A stretch of 41,546 nucleotides of DNA from Bacteroidales bacterium. GTDB taxonomy: Bacteria > Bacteroidota > Bacteroidia > Bacteroidales > UBA12077. The position numbers and the translations under genes are program-made. The DNA lies in NCBI GenBank assembly GCA_030611105.1, contig JAUWQL010000014.1:1-41546 (forward strand). The letters run 5' to 3'. Shown piece after piece: positions 34,129 to 41,546 of this stretch. Position 1 is the first letter of the stretch. Each line of letters starts with the position of its first letter. The notes beneath the pieces were generated by a model. The model saw nothing but the letters and a program-made list of their open reading frames with translations, made no database searches and was not told the origin of the DNA.

Positions 34129-34144
34129 ATCACATATTGTGCCA
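34129..34144 (-). promoter_or_regulatory. Candidate sigma-54-type promoter of the tolC gene
   Basis: Minus-strand TGGCAC-AATAT-GTGAT has a perfect -24 half and a -12 half that keeps only T-G, like the HlyD box (TGGCAT-AATAA-ATGAT). It would give a short leader of about 35 bases. Confidence 0.45.
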
Positions 34145-34232
34145 TATAGTATAATGTAGAGTGTTACAATTACTTAACTATCTTTTGGAATTTGGTTTTA
34201 ATATACAAGGTGAACGATTTTGTAACAATCCG

Positions 34233-34248
34233 TGTTCGATAATGAACA
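34233..34248. promoter_or_regulatory. Dyad TGTTCGATAATGAACA, candidate activator site for the tolC gene
   Basis: TGTTC and GAACA arms; centre 96.5 bases from the TGGCAC box. It nearly equals the reverse complement of the second dyad of the HlyD promoter (TGTTCGATAACGAAACA). Confidence 0.5.
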
Positions 34249-34398
34249 ATTAATTTTATACCATGGAATATTTATAAAAAGCGTTAATTTAAAGAATTGC
34301 TACGTTAATTTATTAAATCCATACGATAAAAAAGTTATATAAAAACGATTAATTATTAAATATATTTTAGCATAATAAATGTTTAATGAGAAAGAATT

Positions 34399-34527
34399 AT
34401 GAAAAAGATATTTTATTCAATCAGGGATAAAATGGTTACAACACATAATATCGATTTTGGGGTTCTTATTTTATTTTCAATTGTAACTATTGTTTTCCTT
34501 ATTTCATTCATTACGATATACTTTTAG
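34399..34527 (+). CDS. 42-residue single-span membrane peptide
   Basis: ATG at 34399 opens a frame to TAG at 34525-34527. The peptide has a basic N-terminus (MKKIFYSIRDKMVTTHN) and one strongly hydrophobic helix (FGVLILFSIVTIVFLISFITIYF) to the end, so it should insert with the N-terminus in the cytoplasm. AAAGAA precedes the start. It lies 72 bases upstream of the 102-residue gene and may lead that operon. Membrane composition and start context support a real gene, but its small size leaves doubt. I do not recognise a family. Confidence 0.5.
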   Translation: MKKIFYSIRDKMVTTHNIDFGVLILFSIVTIVFLISFITIYF

Positions 34528-34599
34528 AGAACATATTTACAATACCTTACTATATTTTATTTAAGGTAACAAAAGAAAGATCATTCTATTAAAAGTAAA

Positions 34600-34908
34600 A
34601 TGAATACAATTAATATAAGCGTAAATATAAAAAGTAAATCTGAAACAGTGAACCTGGTTTTGTTTCATAAAATATACTCTACACCTTCTGGAATTGTAAA
34701 TCATTGGTTAACAAATTGTAACTCAGAGTTTAGATTAGAGGTAATAATTGATGAAGATGATTTATCTGTCAATCCCTCAAAAATCACTAAATCAATGAGT
34801 ATAATAACTGATGAATGGGACATTGCAGATCAAATGATGTTAGAGCTTTATAAAACAGGAAGTTTTTCGACGCAAATCTTTAAAACTCATATTGATAACA
34901 ACAACTAA
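34600..34908 (+). CDS. Protein of unknown function, operon partner of a trypsin-fold protein
   Basis: The protein has 102 residues with no signal peptide or membrane helix. It looks alpha/beta: strands NTINISVNIKSKSETVNLVLF and EFRLEVIIDEDDLS, then helices around ITDEWDIADQMMLELYKTG. I do not recognise a family. It ends 11 bases before the trypsin-fold gene, so the two are surely co-transcribed and may interact. No metal or catalytic motif is apparent. Confidence 0.7.
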   Translation: MNTINISVNIKSKSETVNLVLFHKIYSTPSGIVNHWLTNCNSEFRLEVIIDEDDLSVNPSKITKSMSIITDEWDIADQMMLELYKTGSFSTQIFKTHIDNNN

Positions 34909-34919
34909 ATTTATTAACT

Positions 34920-35756
34920 ATGTATAAACCCGTTTGGAATAAATGTCAAAATTCTGTTTGCCAACTTAGTTTTTATAGTTCCGCCGGTATTAAGTTGCTG
35001 TCTATGACAGGATTTAAAGTAAATGATCATTTTTTAATTACCGATGATTATTTATTTAAGATTTACAAAGCAGTTAAGGTTAAAATAAAATTTGTAAACC
35101 CGGATGGATATACTGAAAATGTAAGTATTGAAATTCCAATGAATGAGTTAAAGAAAAGAATTATAAAGGGTATCGATAAAGAAAAGACATCATTTGCAGC
35201 TATTAATATGGATTTTGAGGAATTTGCAAATATTCCATCGCTTAAGTTAAGTACAAATAAAACTATTGAAATAGGCCAAAGTATAGCTGTATTGGGATAT
35301 CAATTGGATCAGGAAAATCTTTCGATTAAAACCGGAATTGTTTCATCTGCATTTAAACACGATAATGGTTTAAAATATTTGCAGGTTGATTCAAATATTA
35401 AACAAGGAAATTCCGGTAGTCCATTAATCAATGCCGAAACTGGTGAAGTTATTGGAATAATTGGGCATAAACTTGCCTCAATAACTCAATCACACAAGCG
35501 AATGAAACAAATTATTAACAATAATCTTGCAATATTGAAAAAGTCGCAGGGTAAATTTAATGTTGAAGAAATAGATCCAATTCAGGTTTTAATAGCAAAT
35601 CAGAATCAGATTAAACATATTACAAATGAAATATATAAGACAGCTACAATGAGTATTGGTTATGCTTTAGATATTTCATATGTTCATGATCTTTTTGAAG
35701 AGTTCATTGATGCTGAAGTTTCGCAAACTTCATTGAAATTTCAGGTCGATGTATAG
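34920..35756 (+). CDS. Trypsin/HtrA-fold protein with apparent loss of catalytic His and Asp
   Basis: The protein has 278 residues and no signal peptide, so it is cytoplasmic, unusual for this fold. The C-terminal barrel of a chymotrypsin-like protease is clear: GQSIAVLGYQLD at about 119, LKTGIV-type strand at 135-141, the oxyanion/Ser motif QGNSGSPLIN with S165, and GEVIGIIGHK. In the N-terminal barrel the segment that normally reads T-N-A-H is T41-D-D-Y44, so the catalytic His is Tyr. The segment normally D-L-A-V is S91-F-A-A, so the Asp is lost. Residues 190-278 are a helical extension. It is probably a pseudoprotease for peptide binding, or an enzyme with a moved triad. Confidence 0.8.
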   Translation: MYKPVWNKCQNSVCQLSFYSSAGIKLLSMTGFKVNDHFLITDDYLFKIYKAVKVKIKFVNPDGYTENVSIEIPMNELKKRIIKGIDKEKTSFAAINMDFEEFANIPSLKLSTNKTIEIGQSIAVLGYQLDQENLSIKTGIVSSAFKHDNGLKYLQVDSNIKQGNSGSPLINAETGEVIGIIGHKLASITQSHKRMKQIINNNLAILKKSQGKFNVEEIDPIQVLIANQNQIKHITNEIYKTATMSIGYALDISYVHDLFEEFIDAEVSQTSLKFQVDV

Positions 35757-35787
35757 TTCCTTAATGTAAGATGGTTTAGGTTAAAAG

Positions 35788-35818
35788 GGGCTGTTCTGTA
35801 TAGAGCAGCTCTTTTTTT
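35788..35818 (+). terminator. Terminator of the trypsin-fold operon
   Basis: GGGCTGTTCT...AGAGCAGCTC (two wobble pairs) followed by seven T. It overlaps the convergent xseB stop codon by two bases. Confidence 0.75.
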
Positions 35819-36020
35819 ATTCACCATCAATATCTTCTAGTATTTTTTGAACTTCATTTTCGGTTTGATGAAGTTTCTTCTTACAAAGTTTTAATAATGT
35901 CGAAACTCTTTTTACTTTTTCTGATAAAATATCAATATCTAATTCTTCGTTTTCAATCTGATGCAATATTTCTTCTATTTCTTCAACAGCATCGTTATAC
36001 GAGATATCCTTTTTTGTCAT
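35817..36020 (-). CDS. xseB: Exodeoxyribonuclease VII small subunit
   Basis: The protein has 67 residues, the usual size for XseB. It begins MTKKDISYNDAVEEIEEILHQIENEELDIDILSEKV and continues VKRVSTLLKLCKKKLHQTENEVQKILEDI, the family's two-helix pattern (EIxxIlxxIExgeldld.L). It binds the large subunit XseA, which degrades single-stranded DNA. XseA is usually encoded next to it, but here the gene instead follows a TPR histidine kinase gene by only 3 bases, with no xseA in the window. Confidence 0.9.
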   Translation of the reverse strand: MTKKDISYNDAVEEIEEILHQIENEELDIDILSEKVKRVSTLLKLCKKKLHQTENEVQKILEDIDGE

Positions 36021-36023
36021 AAT

Positions 36024-38990
36024 TTAAACTTTAATGTTGTTTGCGATTGTAAATTTAAATGTACTTCCTCCTGCCTTGCCATGCCTATCGGCAGGTAAAC
36101 CGGCAGACAGGTTATTTATTTCACTTTCAACCCATATTTTCCCATTATGTTTTTCAACAAATTCACGACATAGAATTAAACCTAAACCACTGCCTTGTTC
36201 TTCCGAAGTGCCAGAAGTTGAATGGTGTATATCTATCCTAAAAAGTTTTTTAATATTTTCCGGACTAATTCCAACGCCGTTGTCCATAACAGAAATTTCT
36301 GTATATTCCTCGAAGTTTTTGCTACTTATTCTAATAAAACTATTAGTAAACGAAAATTTTATAGCATTAGAAATTAAATTACGTAATATGGCAGTTAGCA
36401 TATCATAATCAGCAAAAATTGTTTTTTTCTGATCAACTTCGTTAATAAGATTTATTTCTTTCTTTTCGGCATTCATGCTCAAAAGATTAAATATTTTATT
36501 AATTACTTCTGACAAGTTAATTTTTTTAGGAGAAAATTGTATTTTACCACGTTGAGTTCTTGACCAGTGTAAAAGGTTTTCCAATAGTTCAAGCAAATCA
36601 TCAGCTGAATTGTATATTAATTCAAGTGATTGTTTAATTTCGTTTTTATCAAATTCTTCATAATTATTTAATAGGTGATGAGTTAACCCATGCAGAGCAT
36701 TAAATGGATTTCTAAGATCGTGTGCAATAATTGAAAAAAACTTATCTTTTGTTGCATTTAAGATTTTAAGATTATCTTCTGATTCTTTGAGTAATTTATT
36801 TGATTGATCAACTTCCGTAATTTTTTCCCGTAATAAAATATTTGTTTTTCGTTTTGATAAAAACTGACTAAAAATAAGAATCCCTGAAGTTAATGTTAAT
36901 AAAACAATAGCAAAGAGAAAATTCCTGACATTTTTTTGTTTTTTAAGTTCAAGTTCTCTGATTGTATTTTCGGCAACTAACTCAGTAACTTCGTTTTCAA
37001 TTCTTGATATTTCACTATAGCTTTTTTCGAGCTCGAAATTCATTTGTATTTCAACAAGTCTTTGAGAATTCAATTTTGCGTTTATTGAATCCTTTACCAG
37101 TGCATAATTTAAATAATTTTCCAGAGCTTTATCCTTATTCCCACTTTTGTTATAATAATTGAATAATTCAAAGTAAGCATTTTTAATTAATTCAAGATTG
37201 TCAATATTTTGACCTATCTGAAGTGATTTGTTGATATTATCTAAGCCATCAATTTCAGAACCTTTTTCTAATTGTATAGTACCTATTTTTCGCAGACAAA
37301 GTCCTGTTAAATATTGATCATTGGTTTTTTTACAAATATCCACTGTTCTTAAAAAGTATTCAAGGGCTTTATCTAATTCGTTTATTCTGAGGTAATAATT
37401 ACCAATATCATTAAGAATATCGCTTACTCCATTCGTAGCGCCTATTTCTTCTCTAATTTCACGGGAATTATTTAAATTGCTTATAGAATTATCATATTCA
37501 CCAAGTTCCAGATAAGTGTTCCCAATACTTTTATAGGAATTGGATATACTTAACTTATCTCCAACTTCTTTTCTTAAACTTAACGCTTCGTTATAATACC
37601 TTAGAGCTTCGTTATAATTTTTAAGTTTAAGAAAGGTATTTCCTATAATATGTAGTGAATAAGCAATTTCTTTTTTATTACCCAAGTTTCTTTTAATTTC
37701 TAAAGCAATAGAATATGATTCCAAAGCTTTAGGGTAATTACTTATATCGTTATATATAAGCCCAATATTGATTAATAATGAAGCAATCTTATTTTGATTG
37801 TCTAACTCTTGCTGTATTTTAAGTGCTTTAAGGTAATTTTCAAGTGCTAAGTTATATTTATTTAGTTTTTTATAAATACTTCCTATTTGATTTATAGAGC
37901 TTGCAATTAAGGATCTGTTTCCAATATTGTAATAGTTGCTGAGTGATTTGTTAAAATAATTCAAAGATTCCTGATTATTACTAAGTCTTTTATAAACAAG
38001 GGCAATGTTAGTTTGAGTTTGTGCAATACCTAAAATATCATTAATGTTTTCACGAATCTTTAGTGATGATAAATAGAAATCTAAAGCCTTATTAATGTCG
38101 TTAGCTGCAAGGTATATACTCCCAATTTTATTATATGAATCAGCAATATCTTTTCTGTTATCTTTATTAGTTCTTAGTTCAAGAGCCTTTAAATTATAAT
38201 CAAGAGCTTTTTTAAATTCACCAATATTTTTATAAACAGTACCAATATTAGTAAGAATATTTGCTTCACCAATAGTATCAGGTATTTCTCGATAAACTTC
38301 TATCGATTTTTCATAATAGAACAGTGAACTGTCGTATTGACTATTGCTCCAATAAAGGCTTCCAATATAATTAAGGGTGTTTGCAACCTCATTTTGATCC
38401 AGGGCTAAATTTGAAGCATTAAGCGCTTTTTGATGGAAATAAAAAGCCTCATTAAATTCGCCTTGTAGTTTGTATATAATACCGATATTATTATAAGCTT
38501 CTGATATTTTATTATCCTGTTCGGCTAAATAAAGATTAAGTGGTTTTTGATAATTGAAGAGTGCATCATTATAATTGCCAAGCATCTTTTCAGAATGCCC
38601 CAGTTTGGTGTAAATATAAATTTTATTATCGGATGCTCTTTGTTCGTAAAAATAATCCAGTGCTTTTTCATAAAATTCAATTGCCGGCTGGAAACGACTC
38701 ATTTCATAATAAACATCAGCAATGTAAATATTTGAAAATGCAATTAATCTTTCATTACGATATTTCCCAGACAGTTCTAATGCTTTACCAGCAAAATTTA
38801 AACTTCTGTTTAAATCTATAGAAAGATAGGCATGTGATAATTCATTTAATATTGGAATTGATTTTTCTTCTTCAGTTTTTTTTAAAACATTCTCAAGACT
38901 GTCAATTACCGATTGATTAGCACTTATGGACGTTTTGATGCTAAATGAAAAAATAAAAAAGAATAGAAAGAAAAAATGATTAACCTTCAT
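36024..38990 (-). CDS. TPR-repeat sensor histidine kinase with in-frame palindromic insertion
   Basis: The protein has 988 residues. A signal peptide spans 1-24. About 15 TPR units of 40 residues (NIGxIYxxxGxYxxALxYxxKALxIxxExxD) fill residues 30-640, followed by a coiled coil, one membrane helix at about 688-710 and a second coiled coil. The kinase domain has the H-box FFSIIAHDLRNPFNALHGL (His near 757), N box NLISNAIKFSF, VMDNGVGIS and GSGLGLILCREFV. Residues 960-975 (NLSAGLPADRHGKAGG) interrupt the last part of the ATPase domain and come from a 48-bp GC-rich element. It is a paralogue of the next kinase; no response regulator gene is nearby. TPRs probably bind a periplasmic protein. Confidence 0.92.
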   Translation of the reverse strand: MKVNHFFFLFFFIFSFSIKTSISANQSVIDSLENVLKKTEEEKSIPILNELSHAYLSIDLNRSLNFAGKALELSGKYRNERLIAFSNIYIADVYYEMSRFQPAIEFYEKALDYFYEQRASDNKIYIYTKLGHSEKMLGNYNDALFNYQKPLNLYLAEQDNKISEAYNNIGIIYKLQGEFNEAFYFHQKALNASNLALDQNEVANTLNYIGSLYWSNSQYDSSLFYYEKSIEVYREIPDTIGEANILTNIGTVYKNIGEFKKALDYNLKALELRTNKDNRKDIADSYNKIGSIYLAANDINKALDFYLSSLKIRENINDILGIAQTQTNIALVYKRLSNNQESLNYFNKSLSNYYNIGNRSLIASSINQIGSIYKKLNKYNLALENYLKALKIQQELDNQNKIASLLINIGLIYNDISNYPKALESYSIALEIKRNLGNKKEIAYSLHIIGNTFLKLKNYNEALRYYNEALSLRKEVGDKLSISNSYKSIGNTYLELGEYDNSISNLNNSREIREEIGATNGVSDILNDIGNYYLRINELDKALEYFLRTVDICKKTNDQYLTGLCLRKIGTIQLEKGSEIDGLDNINKSLQIGQNIDNLELIKNAYFELFNYYNKSGNKDKALENYLNYALVKDSINAKLNSQRLVEIQMNFELEKSYSEISRIENEVTELVAENTIRELELKKQKNVRNFLFAIVLLTLTSGILIFSQFLSKRKTNILLREKITEVDQSNKLLKESEDNLKILNATKDKFFSIIAHDLRNPFNALHGLTHHLLNNYEEFDKNEIKQSLELIYNSADDLLELLENLLHWSRTQRGKIQFSPKKINLSEVINKIFNLLSMNAEKKEINLINEVDQKKTIFADYDMLTAILRNLISNAIKFSFTNSFIRISSKNFEEYTEISVMDNGVGISPENIKKLFRIDIHHSTSGTSEEQGSGLGLILCREFVEKHNGKIWVESEINNLSAGLPADRHGKAGGSTFKFTIANNIKV
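36066..36113 (-). repeat. 48-bp GC-rich palindromic element in frame in the second kinase gene
   Basis: It shares its core (CCTGCCGAT...GGCAAGGCAGG) with the 9584-9631 element (CCTGCCGGAC...GGGCAGGCAGG). Both start at AACCTG, end at GGAGG and are 48 bp long, but the core is read in different frames. Confidence 0.75.
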
Positions 38991-39053
38991 ACACTAATTT
39001 ATTACAAGAATGGTGAATGATTATTATTCTTGATAAATATTTAAAATTTTACC

Positions 39054-41363
39054 TTATTCGGTTTGTTCTTCTAAAATTGGTAAAGTAAATTTGAAATTAC
39101 TCCCTTTTCCCAAAGTACTTTCTACAAAAAGTTCACCATTACTTTGTGAAATCAGATCCTTACAGAGTATTAATCCAAGACCTGTTCCCGACTCATTTTC
39201 TGTTCCTTTTGTCGAATAACCCTGGTCAATTCTAAATAATTTTTCAAGATTTCCTTCACTAATTCCCTTTCCGTTATCTTCTACCGAAACAGTAATTTTG
39301 TTATTCGATATAACAGAGGATATCTTTATTTCACCACCTTGATTAGTAAACTTTATAGCATTGCTTATTAAATTTCTGAAAACTGTTGATACAACATGTT
39401 TATCGGCAAAAACTGTTACATCTTTTGCAATCGAGCTTTCAACTTTTATATTCTTTTTTTGAGCTGCAACACCAAAAATAGACAATACATCATCAATTGA
39501 ATCATATACATTAATAGGTTTGGGAGATAATTTTATGCTGCCCAATTGAGATTGCGACCATTGTAATAAATTTCCTAAAAGATTAAAAAGGTTTTGTGAT
39601 GATTCATAAATTAACTTTGTATACTCACTAATTTCATCTTTACTTAATTTATCCATTTGATTGTAAAGTATCTCAGAAAATCCTAAAAGAGATTGGAATG
39701 GATTCTTAAGGTCATGAGCAATAATAGAGAAAAACTTGTCTTTAGTGGCATTTAATTCTTTTAAGTTATATTCAGAAACTGTAAGCTTTTTATTTGCGTC
39801 TTTTAATTGATCATTCTTTGATTTTAGTAAACCATTGGTTCTTTTCTTTAACCTGAATTGACTAAAGCTTAAAATAGCTAAGGCTAAAATCAGTATTGAA
39901 AAAGCAATCGAATAATTTTTAATGTTTTTTTGACGATTAAGCTCAAGTAAATGTATTTTATTATCTTTTTTTAATAGTGTGTTTTCAGTTTCAAGGTTAT
40001 CCGTTTCATATTTGATTTTCATTTCAGTAATTCGGTTGGAACTATTGGTGGAAAAAATACTGTCCTTCGTTTCCGAATATAATTTATAATACTCTAATGC
40101 CTTTTTATAATCATTTAATTCTGAATAAAGCTGAGAATAAAGATCGTAAGACTCAACAAGCCATTCTTTTACATTGATTTGTTTTGATAACTTAATGGCA
40201 AGATTTAAGTTGTTTTGTGCTTTAATATATTGCTTTTGACGTAAAAAGAGGTTTGCTAAATTGTTATAATTATTGGCCAAACTATAGGTGTCATTTATTT
40301 CTATAGCTAGTTCGGTTGATTTCTTTAAGTTAGTATAGGCTTTATCATATTCGCCTAAGTCAAGATAAATTAAACCAATATTATTTAATGCCGTAGCTAT
40401 TCCATCAGTATCTTCTAACTCTTTGTTAATTTTAAGTGATTTGTTATAATATTCAAGTGATTTTTCTTTATCTCCTTTTTCATCATAAGCTGTTCCAATG
40501 TTATTATAGGCAGTGGCTTGTCCTTCTTTATTATCGGATTTAATATCCATTTTGAGTGTTTTCTGGTAATATTCCAGGGCTTTGTCATTATCTTTTGATG
40601 CCTGATATACAATTCCAAGATTGTTATATAGCATTGATACCCCATTCGGGAGATCAGCTTTTTTATATATTTCCAGGGCATCTAAAAAATATCCTAAAGC
40701 CTTGTCATAACCTGATATTTCGATATAAACATTCCCTAAACCATTATATATACTTGCTAAAGTTAAATCATCGTTTATTTCTCTGGCATTTTTTAAAGCT
40801 TTTAAATAATTTTCAATAGACTCCTTGTATTTATTAATGTTGCTATATGTCTGTGCAATATTACTGTAAAATCCAACTATATCTTCAATGTCTTCTCTTT
40901 GTATACTTTCTTCTAATCCCTTCTGTAAATTTTCTAAAGCTTTTAAATTATTATTATCAAAATCATACGACATAGCAATATTATGATATATGTTTGATAT
41001 CCCTTTTGAATCCTTAATTTCTAATCTAATTTCAAGACATTTTTGGTAAAATTCAAAAGCTAATTCGTTTTCATTTTGAAAAGAGTATACATTACCTATT
41101 CTATTATAAGCATCGGATATTCCTTTCTTGTCATGTACAATATGAGCCAGGTTTAGAGCCTCATTTGCAAAATACAAACTACTATCTAAAGAGAAGTTCC
41201 AGTAATTCCTCGATATGTTATTGAGAATTTCAATTTTGCTTTTATCATCAGCTTTTTCCAGTTCGTTAAACAGGCTGTCAATAGCTTGTCTGTTATCTTG
41301 CGAAAAAGAAAAAAGTGAAATAAGCATTAAAATTGCCGAAATGTATAATTTGATTTTTTGCAT
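39054..41363 (-). CDS. TPR-repeat sensor histidine kinase
   Basis: The protein has 769 residues. The signal peptide is MQKIKLYISAILMLISLFSFS-Q. About ten 40-residue TPR units cover residues 40-430, then a coiled coil (ENTLLKKDNKIHLLELNRQK), a membrane helix at about 481-501 and a second coiled coil. The kinase has FFSIIAHDLKNPFQSLLGFSEIL (His near 548), NLISNAIKFTNQGGE, VEDNGKGIS and GTGLGLILCKDL, and an uninterrupted end ESTLGKGSNFKFTLPILEEQ, which is the normal form for comparison with the interrupted paralogue. It is the middle gene of a tandem array of such kinases. Its last 123 bases recur almost unchanged at 41424-41546. Confidence 0.92.
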   Translation of the reverse strand: MQKIKLYISAILMLISLFSFSQDNRQAIDSLFNELEKADDKSKIEILNNISRNYWNFSLDSSLYFANEALNLAHIVHDKKGISDAYNRIGNVYSFQNENELAFEFYQKCLEIRLEIKDSKGISNIYHNIAMSYDFDNNNLKALENLQKGLEESIQREDIEDIVGFYSNIAQTYSNINKYKESIENYLKALKNAREINDDLTLASIYNGLGNVYIEISGYDKALGYFLDALEIYKKADLPNGVSMLYNNLGIVYQASKDNDKALEYYQKTLKMDIKSDNKEGQATAYNNIGTAYDEKGDKEKSLEYYNKSLKINKELEDTDGIATALNNIGLIYLDLGEYDKAYTNLKKSTELAIEINDTYSLANNYNNLANLFLRQKQYIKAQNNLNLAIKLSKQINVKEWLVESYDLYSQLYSELNDYKKALEYYKLYSETKDSIFSTNSSNRITEMKIKYETDNLETENTLLKKDNKIHLLELNRQKNIKNYSIAFSILILALAILSFSQFRLKKRTNGLLKSKNDQLKDANKKLTVSEYNLKELNATKDKFFSIIAHDLKNPFQSLLGFSEILYNQMDKLSKDEISEYTKLIYESSQNLFNLLGNLLQWSQSQLGSIKLSPKPINVYDSIDDVLSIFGVAAQKKNIKVESSIAKDVTVFADKHVVSTVFRNLISNAIKFTNQGGEIKISSVISNNKITVSVEDNGKGISEGNLEKLFRIDQGYSTKGTENESGTGLGLILCKDLISQSNGELFVESTLGKGSNFKFTLPILEEQTE

Positions 41364-41423
41364 TGTATATGGAATGTATAATTTAATTAAGTGTCAAGTT
41401 ATGAAAATATTTTCAATTTTACG

Positions 41424-41546
41424 TTATTCGGTTTGTTCTTCTAAAATTGGTAAAGTAAATTTGAAATTACTCCCTTTTCCCAAAGTACTTTCTACAAAAA
41501 GTTCACCATTACTTTGTGAAATCAGATCCTTGCAGAGTATTAATCC
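41424..41546 (-). CDS. Third TPR-type histidine kinase, only the C-terminal 40 codons in the window
   Basis: The frame enters from the right edge and ends with a stop at 41424-41426. The 123 bases are identical to 39054-39176 except for one base (A at 39162, G at 41532), so the encoded end is the same ESTLGKGSNFKFTLP type. Gene order predicts a full upstream TPR kinase beyond the window. Confidence 0.85.
   Translation of the reverse strand, partial: GLILCKDLISQSNGELFVESTLGKGSNFKFTLPILEEQTE

Larger units (their letters stand above)
34083..34398. other. Divergent regulatory gap upstream of the tolC gene
   Basis: The gap holds a minus-strand TGGCAC box (34129-34144) and a dyad (34233-34248) of the kind found at the HlyD operon. 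The remainder (34250-34398) is AT-rich and must include the promoter of the 42-residue gene, which I cannot pinpoint. Confidence 0.5.

Overview
The window reads as chromosomal DNA of an AT-rich member of the Bacteroidota. Supporting signs are a type IX secretion (T9SS) type-B sorting domain beside a PorP/SprF protein, a TonB receptor with a CarboxypepD_reg-like N-terminus, a propeller/LytS sensor kinase, promoter boxes of the TTG-N19-TAnnTTTG kind, and few Shine-Dalgarno sequences. An environmental Bacteroidales/Marinilabiliales-type genome is my best guess (inference). I saw no rRNA, tRNA or CRISPR array.

Layout. 1-5450 is a cell-surface locus: the 3' end of a giant Ig/PKD-repeat adhesin, a 312-residue secreted protein, a protein with a T9SS type-B C-terminal domain, and a PorP/SprF outer-membrane protein. 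The first two proteins lack a recognisable T9SS domain but end in the same tail, TGPxYHIxxxWxN. 5518-6170 holds a REP-associated transposase gene between two identical 25-bp hairpin repeats. 6307-8835 encodes a TPR protein and a serine-hydrolase-like protein whose nucleophile position is Glu. 8843-9554 is a frameshifted second Y1 transposase, flanked and interrupted by 33-bp palindromes. 9560-15423 encodes an NtrC-type regulator and its kinase, divergent from an HlyD-type adaptor and a MacB/LolD-type ATPase with no permease, then a 98-residue protein. 15835-17144 holds a small membrane protein and a secreted 22-residue-repeat solenoid. 17212-24037 (minus) carries a propeller/LytS kinase with its LytTR regulator, a BadF-type kinase and an OppA-like lipoprotein. 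24587-27743 (minus) is a TPP-riboswitch-controlled TonB receptor and thioredoxin. 27920-32550 holds a CCA-adding-type enzyme, an endonuclease/phosphatase, a beta-helix lipoprotein and a GNAT enzyme. 32736-35756 holds a TolC protein, a 42-residue membrane peptide, a 102-residue unknown and a trypsin-fold protein missing two triad residues. 35817-41546 (minus) holds xseB and a tandem array of TPR histidine kinases, the last cut by the window edge.

How the parts may work together. The HlyD operon, the 98-residue gene and the distant tolC each have a TGGCAY box of sigma-54 type about 95-97 bp downstream of a dyad. Two of the dyads match at 13 of 14 bases. This suggests the NtrC-type regulator controls all three and joins the TolC outer-membrane channel to the HlyD/ATPase pair.

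A second theme is palindromic repeats inside protein-coding sequence. A 48-bp GC-rich palindromic element sits in frame at the same place in the ATPase domain of two different histidine kinases. A 33-bp palindrome sits in frame in the Y1 transposase, and a degenerate REP lies at the truncated end of the other transposase.
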